From Effrenium voratum (lineage: Eukaryota; Sar; Dinophyceae; Suessiales; Symbiodiniaceae), in assembly GCA_963377175.1 (NCBI GenBank), contig CAUJNA010000502.1:1257403-1321402 (forward strand): a stretch of 64,000 nucleotides of DNA. Direction: 5' to 3'. The position numbers were made by a program, and so were the translations under genes. The notes under the pieces were generated by a model. It did not search any database. It saw only the letters and a list, made by a program, of their open reading frames with translations, and had not been told where the DNA came from. Shown here piece after piece: positions 39,475 through 48,359 of the stretch (position 1 is its first letter; each line of letters starts with the position of its first letter).

Positions 39475-40085
39475 AGGTCCCTTGGGAGCCTCAATTGCCA
39501 AGGGCTCGCGGCGCAAGGCAGCAAACCTGGAGGGCGATTCAAGAGCGGACTCAAGAATGCATGACTGAGGTCATGACTGAAGGCATTGCGCCTGTGTGGA
39601 GGTCCCGGAGGAGCCTCAGTTGCCAAGGGCTCGCGGCGCAAGGCAACAACCCCGGAGGGATGCCATTCAAGAGCGGACTCAAGAATGCATGACTGCGGTC
39701 ATGAGTGAAGGCATTGCGCCTTGTGGAGGTCCCGGAGGAGCCTCGAATGCCAAGGGCTCGCGGCGCAAGGCAGCAACCCCGGAGGGCTGCGATTCAAGAG
39801 CGGACTCAAGAACGCATGACTGAGGTCATGACTGAAGGCATTGCGCCTGTGTGGAGGTCCCGGAGGAGCCTAGTTGCCAAGGGTCGGAGGGATGCAATTC
39901 AAGAGCGGACTCAAGAATGCATGGCTGGGGTCCTGACTGAAGTCAGTGCGCCCGTGTGGAGGTCCCGGAGGAGCCTCAGTTGCCAAGGGCTCGCGGCGCA
40001 AGGCAACCACCCCGGAGGGATGAATCCAGGAGCGGACTCAAGATTGCATGGCTGGGGTCCTGACTGCAGTCAGTGCGTCTTGGAA
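39475..40085 (-). repeat. about 125-bp tandem repeat, five copies
   Basis: Units begin with AGGTCCCGGAGGAGCC-like sequence at 39475, 39600, 39727, 39855 and 39960, with a degenerate start at 40086. The fourth unit has an internal deletion of about 23 bp. Each unit holds GGGCTCGCGGCGCAAGGCA and AAGAGCGGACTCAAGAATGC. It lies in the 5' non-coding part of the YR element. Confidence 0.85.
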
Positions 40086-40374
40086 AGGTCCCGCCGGAGC
40101 TGTACAATGCCTGAACACTGGTGTCTTGGCAGCAGTCATGGCGGGCTGAAATGCAACAACTAAGACCGTAGCGGTGAGGCAGGCGTGCACTGCAACTCAT
40201 GTTTGCTGAGGCTCATGAATGCTGCAGGCGAGGTAGCCAGTCAAGTGCATTGAGGCAAAGTGCAATGTAGTGGGCTCAAGATTCAGCCGCGATTTCGCGG
40301 CACTTTTTTACATTAGCCTATGGTAAGGAATGCAAGGCTGTCACAAAGGGCAGAGCGTCGCCAGTGCATGTGCA

Positions 40375-40644
40375 TCACCACAGGCTGCGACAGTTGTCAC
40401 ATGGTTGAAATGTAAGGGCTGAGACATCGCGCTGTGCCAAGTGGTGGCACTGCCGATGATGAAACACCTTGCGCTTTGGCAGGATGTACACGGACTCGGG
40501 GCGGAATGACGGCTGAAAATCAAAGGACCCAAGGAGTGCCTTGCGGTACTGGCGTAGAAGGCACCAGATGGCAAGGCAGGTTAAGCCGGACACAAGGGCT
40601 GTGTAAATGGCGAGGCACACTCCGAAACACAGCAAGGCGTCCAT
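40375..40644 (-). CDS. small membrane-anchored Cys/His protein, 89 aa
   Basis: ATG at 40644 sits in a strong Kozak-like context (CGCCGCCATGG) about 50 bases downstream of a spliced-leader relic. Residues 6-29 form a hydrophobic segment (FGVCLAIYTALVSGLTCLAI) that would span a membrane. The C-terminal half has VYILPKRKVFHHRQCHH and PCDNC, a His/Cys set that may bind a metal. It is the first ORF after repeat A1, so it is either the leading ORF of the YR element or a retroposed host mRNA. Function unknown. Confidence 0.55.
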   Translation of the reverse strand: MDALLCFGVCLAIYTALVSGLTCLAIWCLLRQYRKALLGSFDFQPSFRPESVYILPKRKVFHHRQCHHLAQRDVSALTFQPCDNCRSLW

Positions 40645-40657
40645 GGCGGCGTTTCCA

Positions 40658-40764
40658 GTTTCAAGACATGAAACCGCAGGTTTGGGTCAAGGCTTGAGCC
40701 AAAACGGCTACGCATAGTTCGATTCACAACATGCCCTAAACACGAGGGAAAAGAAACCCTAAGC
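40658..40764 (-). repeat. YR-element split direct repeat A1
   Basis: 107 bp matching A2 (11824-11931) in the same orientation. It marks the 5' end of the minus-strand YR element and contains the spliced-leader relic. Confidence 0.7.
40693..40714 (-). other. relic dinoflagellate spliced leader
   Basis: The minus strand of this 22-base stretch matches the dinoflagellate spliced-leader consensus except at positions 2 and 10; the core reads TTTTGGCTCAAG. Such relics arise when a trans-spliced mRNA is copied back into DNA. A chance match of this quality in 64 kb is very unlikely. Confidence 0.75.
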
Positions 40765-40857
40765 CTTTATCACCCCGCCTTTGCCATGTTGCTTTGCCAT
40801 GTGGCAATCTTCAAAGCGGCGTTTCAAAAAAAAAAACATGCTCGCCTGCCCTACAGC

Positions 40858-41745
40858 TCAAGACGCTATACACTTGTGAAAACTGCCTGGCCCCTTCATC
40901 AAGCCAATATGGGAAAATTCTGGACTCATCTCCCAATGCAAATCCATCCATCTGCCATGCACATAGGAATGAATATCAATGTACTCACTTCCTGAACCAT
41001 CTGATGTCAACGTCTCACCAGTCAACGGATTTATACCTTCTTCCCTCAGTTGATCTGCCCACGTTGCGTTGTCCAGATAGCTACTGCTTCGGCTCATTGC
41101 TTCACGATCTCGTCTTGCAAACTCAGCATCGCTGATCTCCTTGCTCTGCTGTCGCTCCACCGCTCTCTCAATGATCACAAATCGTCCAATCCATTCCTGA
41201 ATTTGTCCTTTCACAACATCCAGTTCATGCCATATCCAACTCATCTGTCGAGTTTCGCGGTCGTCCTCTCGCAAAGCTTGCATCTGCGAAATCATATCTT
41301 CCACACTGTAATGTAATCTCTCCAGTCTGCTCTGTAAATCGTCTCCATCTGCTGCCACACACCTCTCATACACCTTTCTCTCACGGCGCTCCAACCATTT
41401 AAGAAATCCAATACACATCAGAAATCCACACACGGCATATAGTGTCCATATACTGCAAATCACATTCAACACATATTGCAAATGTACATACACAATCACG
41501 CTGTCTCCAGGTTCCAAGCTTCCTGCCATTGCTTTTCCTGACAGCTCCAATAATAACGCGTACATCAGCTTCTCCTTCATGTTGCATCCAATCACTGTTG
41601 CATGCTCTCTCTCTCTCTCTAGTCTTCTCACACTTGATTCACTCTGCACAACCACTCTGAACACATCTTTCATCGCTCTTCGCCTCTGAAGAATTCCGAA
41701 TCTCCTCCAGCTCATCTGCGCCATCATTTCCTTGCCTAATACCAA
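40858..41745 (-). CDS. membrane/coiled-coil ORF downstream of copia RNase H
   Basis: 295 aa following the RNase H of the second copia fragment. A hydrophobic stretch (VLNVICSIWTLYAVCGFLMC, about residues 95-115) should span a membrane. It is followed by Arg/Glu-rich coiled-coil-like sequence and a tail with ATWADQLREEGINPLTGE. Position resembles an env-like third ORF, but homology to any envelope protein is not visible. The start is uncertain, since the frame overlaps the end of the RNase H region. Confidence 0.5.
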   Translation of the reverse strand: MVLGKEMMAQMSWRRFGILQRRRAMKDVFRVVVQSESSVRRLEREREHATVIGCNMKEKLMYALLLELSGKAMAGSLEPGDSVIVYVHLQYVLNVICSIWTLYAVCGFLMCIGFLKWLERRERKVYERCVAADGDDLQSRLERLHYSVEDMISQMQALREDDRETRQMSWIWHELDVVKGQIQEWIGRFVIIERAVERQQSKEISDAEFARRDREAMSRSSSYLDNATWADQLREEGINPLTGETLTSDGSGSEYIDIHSYVHGRWMDLHWEMSPEFSHIGLMKGPGSFHKCIAS

Positions 41746-42839
41746 TTAGGCATGCCAAACCTTTCATCCTAGCTTGACTCAGCAACTTTGTGTTCAGATC
41801 CGCTGGGTTCAACTCTGTAGGCACTGGCCTTTGACAAGTGTCTGGTCTTCGAAACTCCAAGCCTCTCGCCCACCTGTCTTGCTGAAGAACTATCTGTCCT
41901 CACTGCCAGCTTCAGCTTCATGTCCAAAAGATACTGCATCAGATCATGAAGTAGCAGTTCTTCAGACAAGCCTGACGTCGTAGCATAATACTCACTCTCA
42001 CACGACGAAAGTGCTATAGCTCTTTGCTGCCTCACATAAGCATACATCAAACCTCTGCCGCAGAAAGTCATGACTGAACTCATTGACTGTCTGTTCTCCT
42101 TGTCGCTCGCCCAGTCTGCATCTGTGAAAATCTGCATGCCTGCACCTTCAGCAGGTTCTCCACCATTTGCCAATACTGAACTTGAACACGGCTTGTAGGG
42201 TAGAAGTAAACCCACATCCTGTACAGTTGTCAGAAATCCCACAAAATGCACTGCTGCCTTTACCATCTTGACAGTCGGCTTCGACATCTTCTGCGCCAAT
42301 CTATTGATGACCCACTGACAACACGGTACCTCAGGGTAAATATACAAAAGCTTTCCCACAATGCTCTTGTACGCCTTCTGCTTTTCCCCTGAAACTTCCT
42401 CCGAATTGCCCTTCTCAAGGATGTCTCCCTGCGCTGGCGTCTTCCTTTCTCGCACACTTCCAAGAACTGCTGCTTGCTCAGTCAAATCCCGGAAATGTCT
42501 TGGGTCTGCTCTCACCATCAAACCATCTTCTGAAAATGAAAACTTCTTCCGCAGATGCGAAAATTCATCTCCAGTATCCATGAATGGTCCTTGCACTATT
42601 TCCACCTGGGCTCCAAACCGCTCCAAGAGTAAATTCACCTCCTCCGGCAACCCACACATGAGCAGATCGTGCACATGCATCTGAACTCTCACCGACTTCA
42701 GCTCGCCTGTGCCCTTGAATAGCACCGGACAAGGTTCGTACACTTCCATTCCACTCTCCTGCAACAGTTTGGTCGCAAGCTTGCTCCATTCGCTTGCGCC
42801 CTCTCTCTGCCCCGGCAACAATCTGTTCAGCTCCCACAC
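41639..42839 (-). pseudogene. second copia fragment: RT C-terminus and RNase H
   Basis: The frame 41769-42839 has QMHVHDLLMCG where the HVDD catalytic box should be, so one catalytic Asp is His. RNase H follows: TDADWASDKENRQSMSS, ALSSCESEYYATTSG and RTDSSSARQV. After a frameshift near 41850 the usual copia end (ELNPADLNTKLLSQAR) is read in the frame 41639-41860. The first Asp is lost and frames are broken, so it is dead. Confidence 0.82.
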
Positions 42840-42847
42840 GCACCCTT

Positions 42848-43536
42848 CTAGCCACTGAGCTGCTGTGGCGCTGTAACAACAACTTTGCCTGGCTGTGGAA
42901 CATTCAAAAATGCATCCTTCACGTCAATCACGTATAAAGGTAAACCTGACTCAACTGCAACTAATAAAACTGCTCTCTGCACATTTGGACTTGTGGCCGG
43001 CGAATACAGCCCCGATCTCGTAGGGTCCTGCACCTTGAACATCCTGCTCCTCCTGTACCATTTTGAAACCCCCGGTTTCTCCATCCAGGTCTCCTTTCTC
43101 ACACACAGGAATCAAAACTGCACCTCCTGCAAAATTCGGTCGCTGCAATCTTTCAATCTCAACCCGATCGGCTTCTTTGTCTGCTTCTTGCAACTCTTCC
43201 TCTGAAAGCACGGGCGGTCCAGCTCCATCACCAATATCCTCCTCACTATCCCAAGTCCCACCACTCTTCATCTGATATGCACTCCGCCATGACCTCTGCG
43301 TCCTCATCTGGCATCTGAACATATCTCATTCCCGCTGTGGTGTCCAAACCTGACGAAGTGGAATCTTCCTCAGCCTTCTCAAATCTTGCCTTCTTCTTAG
43401 GCTCCAGTCTTGGCCTTTTGCCAATCTCATCCAGCCCTATCTCCTCATCTCGCTTCGATGGACCCGCTGGTGTTCTAGGTGATGCTGGCGCGTTCACCCC
43501 ACTTCCAGAACTCTTTATCCCAGGCAATGGTTCCAT
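42848..43536 (-). pseudogene. second copia fragment: linker and RT N-terminus
   Basis: RT motif A, YVIDVKDAFLNVPQ, lies in the frame 42848-43102; upstream pieces are spread over frames 42951-43322 and 43246-43536. The element is truncated at about 43540 with no LTR, Gag or integrase seen beyond, so this is a 5'-truncated remnant. Confidence 0.65.
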
Positions 43537-43549
43537 ACCCGGCGCACGA

Positions 43550-43722
43550 CTGCCACCCCCACAGCCGCGGGCACATCGCCGTGAAGACCGTTCAGAAAAA
43601 GTCCCTCTCGCCCTTCAACGACAAAGGTCTACGGCCTCGACGCTCACAACTGGCGCCCGCAACACTGGCGCAATCTGGAGCAGCTGGGGCTGCTTGCTCC
43701 GCCTGGCTCCGCCCTTTGACCT
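43550..43722 (+). pseudogene. fragment of PLV protein-primed DNA polymerase, C-terminus
   Basis: The plus strand encodes TVQKKSLSPFNDK, matching the conserved K-x-ALSP(F/Y)(D/N)DKR box near the end of polinton-type pPolB. After a one-base shift, GLDAHNWRPQHW and a stop follow. It lies 17 kb before, and detached from, the pPolB at the right end of the window. Confidence 0.55.
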
Positions 43723-44345
43723 TGTGATGGAGTTCCTTGCGGGCCCCCCGCCTCTGGGGCCCGCTCCGACACTGCCGCTGCGGCTGAGCCGCTGCTATGC
43801 CTGCACGCATCGGAAGGCCATTGTGAACGTCATTATCGCTTTTTTGAACAGGCTCATCTACATTGAACCGGGGCGGGGAACATAGCATGCCTCCGCGGCT
43901 TCTCAGCACGCCAATAGTCGCGCCCGCTCCACTCCGAACCAGCGCAAGCGCAGGGCAAGCTGTCCGCAGATCGCGTCTGCTCGAGCGGAAGAAGTGCGGA
44001 AGCAACGCTTTCTTGCCCACTGCTTCTCAAGAAGCTTGATTGATGCAGCAGGCGCAAGAGCGCAGCGCTCCGCCGGAAGGCCGCTGCGCCATCAGAGAGG
44101 CTGCAAGGTCGCAAGCGCTTTGCCCGCCCGCGCGGCAGGCTTTCCAGAAGCCAGGCCTGCACGCATTGAAAGGCCATCGAGGAAGTTATTATTGCAAGAG
44201 ACTGCGTTGGTTTTTAAAAAAAAACACCATTCGAGCATGCGCTTGGGCGCACTTCCTCTTTACCGCAGAATCATTTGCCAGGCCCGCTCCAAATCCTCCT
44301 TAAGCAAATCAACGCTTCTCCGCCAGCTCCAGCCGAAGGCAGAGA
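43723..44345. other. gene-poor GC-rich stretch
   Basis: No gene is supported. A segment around CCTGCACGCATCGGAAGGCCAT (43800-43822) recurs, diverged, near 44155. The open frames are short and Arg/Ala-rich. Confidence 0.4.
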
Positions 44346-44795
44346 CTCTCTCTTTAGAGGGAGTTTCCCAAACGGATTCTATTCCACCTGGTAGGCTCCT
44401 GGTCCATCCAGGAAACGACCTTGTCCTGCGAAGGATTTGAAAACTAAAACGCTGCGCGCAGGCGTGTGGCTGCAACATAACGACCCCTAGATATGCTTGC
44501 AATTTGCCTCCAGGTTGCATTTCAAGCAAGCCAACCTTTGCAGGGCTAAGAAAAAAAAAAAAAAAAAAAAGGTCCCAAAAAAAGGAAAAAAGGAAAAGGG
44601 GTTTCCTTTGGCAAAGCTTGACCTTGCTTGAAATGCAACCTGGAGGCAAATTGCGGCGCATATCTAGGGGTCGTTATGTTGCAGCCACACGCCTGCACGC
44701 AGCGTTTTTCCTTTGCAGGACGAGGTCGTTTCCTGGACGGACGAGTGTCAGGAGCCTGGAATAGAATCGTTTGAAAACTCCCTGTAAAGAGAGAG
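44346..44795. mobile_element. fold-back inverted-repeat element B
   Basis: Arms of about 185-195 bp (44346-44540 and 44610-44795) are inverted copies of each other, related to the arms of element A at 9001-9519. The loop has a 20-base poly(A) run and purine-rich sequence. It lies directly beside the 23-bp minisatellite. No coding capacity is seen. Confidence 0.65.
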
Positions 44796-44810
44796 CTTGG
44801 TCTGCCAGGA

Positions 44811-45955
44811 AGTGTGCTCTGCAAAGCGCAAGTGTGCTCTGCAAAGAAGTGCAAGTGTGCTCTACAAAGAAGCGCAAGTGTGCTCTGCAAAGAAGCGCAA
44901 GTGTGCTCTGCAAAGAAGCGCAAGTGTGTTCTGCAAAGAAGCGCAAGTGTCCTGCGCTCTGCAAAGCAGCGCAAGTGCAAAGAAGCGCAAATGTGTTCTG
45001 CAAAGAAGCGCAAGTGTGCTCTGCAAAGAAGCGCAAGTGTGCTCTGCAAAGAAGCGCAAGTGTGCTCTGCAAAGAAGGGCAAGTGTGCTCTGCAAAGAAG
45101 TGTGCTCTGCAAAGAAGCGCAAGTGTGCTCTGCAAAGAAGCGCAAGTGTGCTCTGCAAAGAAGCGCAAGTGTGCTCTGCAAAGTGTGCTCTGCAAAGAAG
45201 CGCAAGTGTGCTCTGCAAAGAAGTGTGCTCTGCAAAGAAGCGCAAGTGTGCTCTGCAAAGAAGCGCAAGTGTGCTCTGCAAGTGTGCTCTGCAAAGAAGC
45301 ACAAGTGTGCTCTGCACAGAAGCGCAGGTGTGCTCTGCAAAGAAGCGCAAGTGTGATCTGCAAAGAAGCGCAAGTGTGCTCTGCAAAGAAGCGGAAGTGT
45401 GCTCTGCAAAGAAGTGTGCTCTGCAAAGAAGCGCAAGTGCGCTCTGCAAAGAAGCGCAAGTGTGTTCTGCAAAGAAACGCAAGTGTGCTCTGCAAAGAAG
45501 CGCAAGTGTGTTCTGCAAAGAAGCGCAAGTGTGCTCTGCAAAGAAGCGCAAGTGTGCTCTGCAAAGAAGCGCAAGTGTGCTCTGCAAAGAAGCGCAAGTG
45601 TGCTCTGCAAAGAAGAGCAAGTGTGCTCTGCAAAGAAGCGCAAGTGTGCTCTGCAAAGAAGCGCAAGTGTGCTCTGCAAAGAAGCGCAAGTGTGCTCTGC
45701 AAAGAAGCGCAAGTGTGCTCTGCAAAGAAGCGCAAGTGTGCTCTGCAAAGAAGCGCAAGTGCGCTCTGCAAAGAAGCGCAAGTGCGCTCTGCAAAGAAGC
45801 GCAAGTGTGCTCTGCAAAGGAGCGCAAGTGCGCTCTGCAAAGAAGCGCAAGTGTGCTCTGCAAAGAAGCGCAAGTGCGCTCTGCAAAGAAGAGGAAGTGT
45901 GCGCTGCAAAGAAGAGGAAGCGCGCTCTGCAAAGAAGAGGAAGTGTGCTCGGAGC
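44811..45955 (+). repeat. 23-bp minisatellite, about 50 copies
   Basis: The unit contains TGTGCTCTGCAAAGAAGCGC; some units are truncated or point-mutated (for example AGGAAG variants at the right end). Because 23 is not a multiple of three, translation cycles through three frames, giving a 23-aa protein repeat, and almost all frames on both strands stay open. These long frames are repeat artefacts unless expression is shown. Confidence 0.93.
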
Positions 45956-46131
45956 GCTCGTGCGCTGAGACCGAGGCCAGGAAAAAAAGCAAGAGCCGCG
46001 CCACGTTCCTGCCTGGCATCGAAGCGCCACCTCCACACTCTCCGGGGTCCTTGCTAAATGTCCTATATCACTATATATGCATACAATGCATATTTGGACC
46101 AAGTTGATGTAGAGCGCCCGCAGGCCGTTGA

Positions 46132-46188
46132 CGAAATTTTCGGCGATTTGTCCCGAAATTTTCGGCGATCTGTCCCGAAATTTTCGAG
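46132..46188 (+). repeat. three copies of a 22-bp CGAAATTTTCGGCGAT repeat
   Basis: The word CGAAATTTTCG is itself palindromic and occurs three times at about 22-bp spacing. Confidence 0.8.
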
Positions 46189-46239
46189 CGTCGTGTGCAT
46201 GGACCAGGGAACTTGACAACAAGAATGTCTTGAGTCCCA

Positions 46240-46415
46240 AAAAACCATGGCGTGGGCCTGGTGCGGGCCTGGTGCGGGGCGCGGGCCTGGCGCGGGCCAG
46301 CCGGCCTCGCTCCAAACGCCGCAGCCGGCCTCGCTTTCAGGTGGTGAGAAGCACAAGTGTTGCTTGTGCTTTTAAGGTCACCCACGGACTGTGTCACGGG
46401 GTGACACGTACTTGT
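46240..46415 (+). repeat. GGGCCTGGTGCG tandem repeat and shared dyad block
   Basis: GGGCCTGGTGCG-type words (46255-46300) recur at 54220-54350. The following block 46347-46415 matches 10295-10375. These are dispersed families also flanking other parts of the PLV region. Confidence 0.6.
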
Positions 46416-46428
46416 GGAAACTTCTCCG

Positions 46429-46590
46429 ACGGCCGGAACGCCACGAAGGGGACGCCTGTGAGGGGTCGGTGCGTCAAACGCACCAACCCCCGAATCACGA
46501 GGATTACAAAAAAACTTCTCCGAACGGCCGGAATGCCACGAAGGAGACGCCTGTGAGGGGTTGGTACGTTTGACGTATCAACTCCTTGGC
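46429..46590 (+). repeat. two tandem units each ending in a covarying hairpin
   Basis: Two units of about 90 bp start CTCCGA(A)CGGCCGGAA. Unit 1 folds 46462-46474 with 46478-46490; unit 2 folds 46557-46569 with 46573-46585. Loops are CAA and TTG. A G-C pair in unit 1 is an A-T pair in unit 2, and a C/A mismatch in unit 1 is a T-A pair in unit 2, so pairing is kept while sequence changes. Confidence 0.6.
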
Positions 46591-46618
46591 CCACGCCATG
46601 GGTCCTGGATAACTGACA

Positions 46619-47270
46619 GCACGCACGCCAACGCAGGGCGGCTGGCCCTCATTCAGTCCCTGCACGACCGGGTCACCGCAGAGCTGGCCTCAAAGCTGGA
46701 CAGCATCGCACTGGCGCCGGCCATCGCCCCCCTGGCAGCCCTTGCCACCACGGACGGGCAGGTGGCCGCACGGAAGCAGCATCGCAGCGCTGCAGAGCTT
46801 GCTGACCACGGGTCTCTCCAACAAGGCTGACCAGACGGTCTTCGAGGGCGTGGTGGCCACGAAGAGCACCCCCGACAGCGTGGACCTGAAGCTGTCGAAC
46901 TACAGCACCACGGCAGCCATGAACGGCTCCATCGCCTCGGCCAACAACGAAACGCTGGCCACAGCGGCAGCCAACTACGGCCTCAAGATGGTGGTGGACC
47001 AGCACTCCCTCGACATCGCAGCGAGGATCACGCCGCTGGAGGTCGACACCAAGGAGCGCTGGCCTCCATGCGCAGCCGCCCTCCCGCCATCGAGACCTTT
47101 GTCGCAGCGCAGCTTGCTAGCCGGGACGCCAGCATCTCGGCGCTCCAGGGCGCCAAGGCCGACGCGACGTTGCTGGCCTCGTACGCCACAAACGCGCACT
47201 CTCCGCCAGCCAGACCGTGCTCCAGAGCTCGCCGCCCTGCAGCTTTCCGGCGGCGGAATTGCTAACACGC
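46619..47270 (+). pseudogene. fibre-like coiled-coil protein, broken
   Basis: Three successive frames give a repetitive helical protein: ALIQSLHDRVTAELASKLDS, then ALQSLLTTGLSNKADQTVFE and on to AANYGLKMVVDQHSLD, then FVAAQLASRDASISALQGAK. The repeated A-L-x-x-L-x-x-K-A-D pattern resembles trimeric stalks of viral or phage fibres. Frame changes occur near 46750 and 47060. Host-attachment fibre is my inference from pattern and from the neighbouring PLV fragments. Confidence 0.45.
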
Positions 47271-47284
47271 CGGCCTGGGCGGGC

Positions 47285-47650
47285 TTCACGACTTGGGAGC
47301 TCGTTCGCGGAACTTCGGCTCAAGCTTCGCAAGCGCTCGAATCAGCGCGCTCCCGCAAGCCCTTTGGCCAAGGACCGCAAGGAGGAGAGCTGGGAAGCGA
47401 TGGAAGCGCTCCGCAAGAAGCACACGGCCCTGAGGCAGCGCCGCATCGCGGCCAGATTGAGAGAGAGCTGTACGAGGTGGAAGCTCGTCACAAGAAAATC
47501 GCTGAGCGGCTGCCAGTCTTGATGGCGGCCAAGAGCGCTTGCCGCTCTGGAGCGGGTCAACAAGGCTTGCAAGGAGCTGGAGGAGGCCTCCAGAGAGCTC
47601 CGCTGAAGGGCCAGACTTCCGAACAGAATCCCGGAGAAAAAAAGACGCGT
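47285..47650 (+). pseudogene. decayed copy of the PLV Arg/Glu coiled-coil protein
   Basis: LRLKLRKRSNQR, EESWEAMEALRKKHTALRQR and IERELYEVEA...KKIAERLP match the protein at 60340-60737 in two frames. It is one of three copies in the window (also 50400-50800, minus strand). Confidence 0.65.
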
Positions 47651-47659
47651 CGCCCGACC

Positions 47660-47920
47660 GATGGCGACTGATGATCTCCGAGCCATCTGGGCGCTTAGCT
47701 CGGTTTGGGCGGTGCCTCTGGAAGCCGCGCACGCCTAGCGCTGAGGCCGCTGTGACTGAACTGCGCCCCCACGGGGCCGCTTGGACCCGCGAGCTGCGGC
47801 TGTGCTCCGGGACGGCTGCCCTTCCTCGCAAGGTCAGCTTCCAATCGCTGACGTGCCCGGCACAAATTACGCTCTTCCTCAAGCTGGCGCCGTGGATCGT
47901 AAGGCCCGCTCCGTGCCACC
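47660..47920 (+). pseudogene. decayed copy of the pPolB N-terminal region
   Basis: SAEAAVTELRPHGAAWTREL matches the region beginning at 60855, with frameshifts and a deletion of the central part. It follows the coiled-coil copy in the same order as at 60.3-61.2 kb. Confidence 0.6.
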
Positions 47921-47926
47921 AGAGCT

Positions 47927-48058
47927 GAGGCTGAGCCTCACGAGCGGGACAGCGACAAGTTCCACGCCGTCCGCTCCATGCTGGACGACCTTCTCAGGCT
48001 GGCCGACCACTACCTCGCCTGGACGCCGAACTTGGCCCGTCAGCATGACTTCGAGCAC
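47927..48058 (+). pseudogene. fragment of the pPolB region found at 62119-62252
   Basis: The nucleotide sequence matches 62119-62252 closely (GAGCTGAGGCTGAGCCTCAC start), with one small deletion near the start. It lacks everything upstream and downstream, so it is an internal fragment from a rearranged PLV copy. Confidence 0.7.
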
Positions 48059-48193
48059 CAACCAGGTAACCAGCCTGGCATCGAAGCCTCGGCACCTACC
48101 TGGCATTGAAGCCTCCCGCCCTGCCCGTTGGGCAAGTCAGTACTAAGGGCCGTTGGGCTAACCAGTATCAACACGTTTGTTGATCCTACTGGC

Positions 48194-48350
48194 AAGCACT
48201 TGCTCAGCGCCGCGCTTGTTCAGCGCACCTACCTACAGGCACTTGCTCAGTGCCGCGCTTATTCAGCGCACCTACCTACAGGCACTTGCTCAGCGCCGCG
48301 CTTATTCAGCGCACCTACCTACATTGCTCAGCGCCGCGCTTGTTCAGCGC
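48194..48350 (+). repeat. 43-bp tandem repeat, about 3.5 copies
   Basis: Each unit contains CACTTGCTCAGCGCCGCGCT and ends ACCTACCTACAGG. Confidence 0.85.
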
Positions 48351-48359
48351 CCCACAACC

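Larger units (their letters stand above)
11413..40764 (-). mobile_element. tyrosine-recombinase (DIRS/PAT-like) retroelement, interrupted
   Basis: A minus-strand element of about 11 kb, not counting the nested 18.1-kb insertion. From its 5' end it holds repeat A1, a small membrane-protein ORF, tandem repeats, unrecognised ORFs, a tyrosine recombinase, a Gag with CCCH finger, a methyltransferase-like domain, RT and RNase H, then B1-A2-B2. The YR class is shown by the recombinase together with DIRS-type RT (FVDD box) and the split direct repeats. Having the recombinase upstream of RT is unusual, since in DIRS and Ngaro elements it normally follows RT/RNase H. Frameshifts break most genes. Confidence 0.7.

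Noticed and set aside
39475..40085. Possible CRISPR-like or gene-coding repeat
   Set aside because: Plain tandem units of about 125 bp without spacers; open frames across it are repeat artefacts.
44797..46107. Several very long open frames on both strands (over 400 codons)
   Set aside because: They are translations of the 23-bp minisatellite in different phases; no start context, domain or codon bias supports a gene.
46561..47671. A single intact 309-codon gene
   Set aside because: The first third is fibre-like, but later parts are out-of-frame readings of two other PLV fragments; I annotated these separately.
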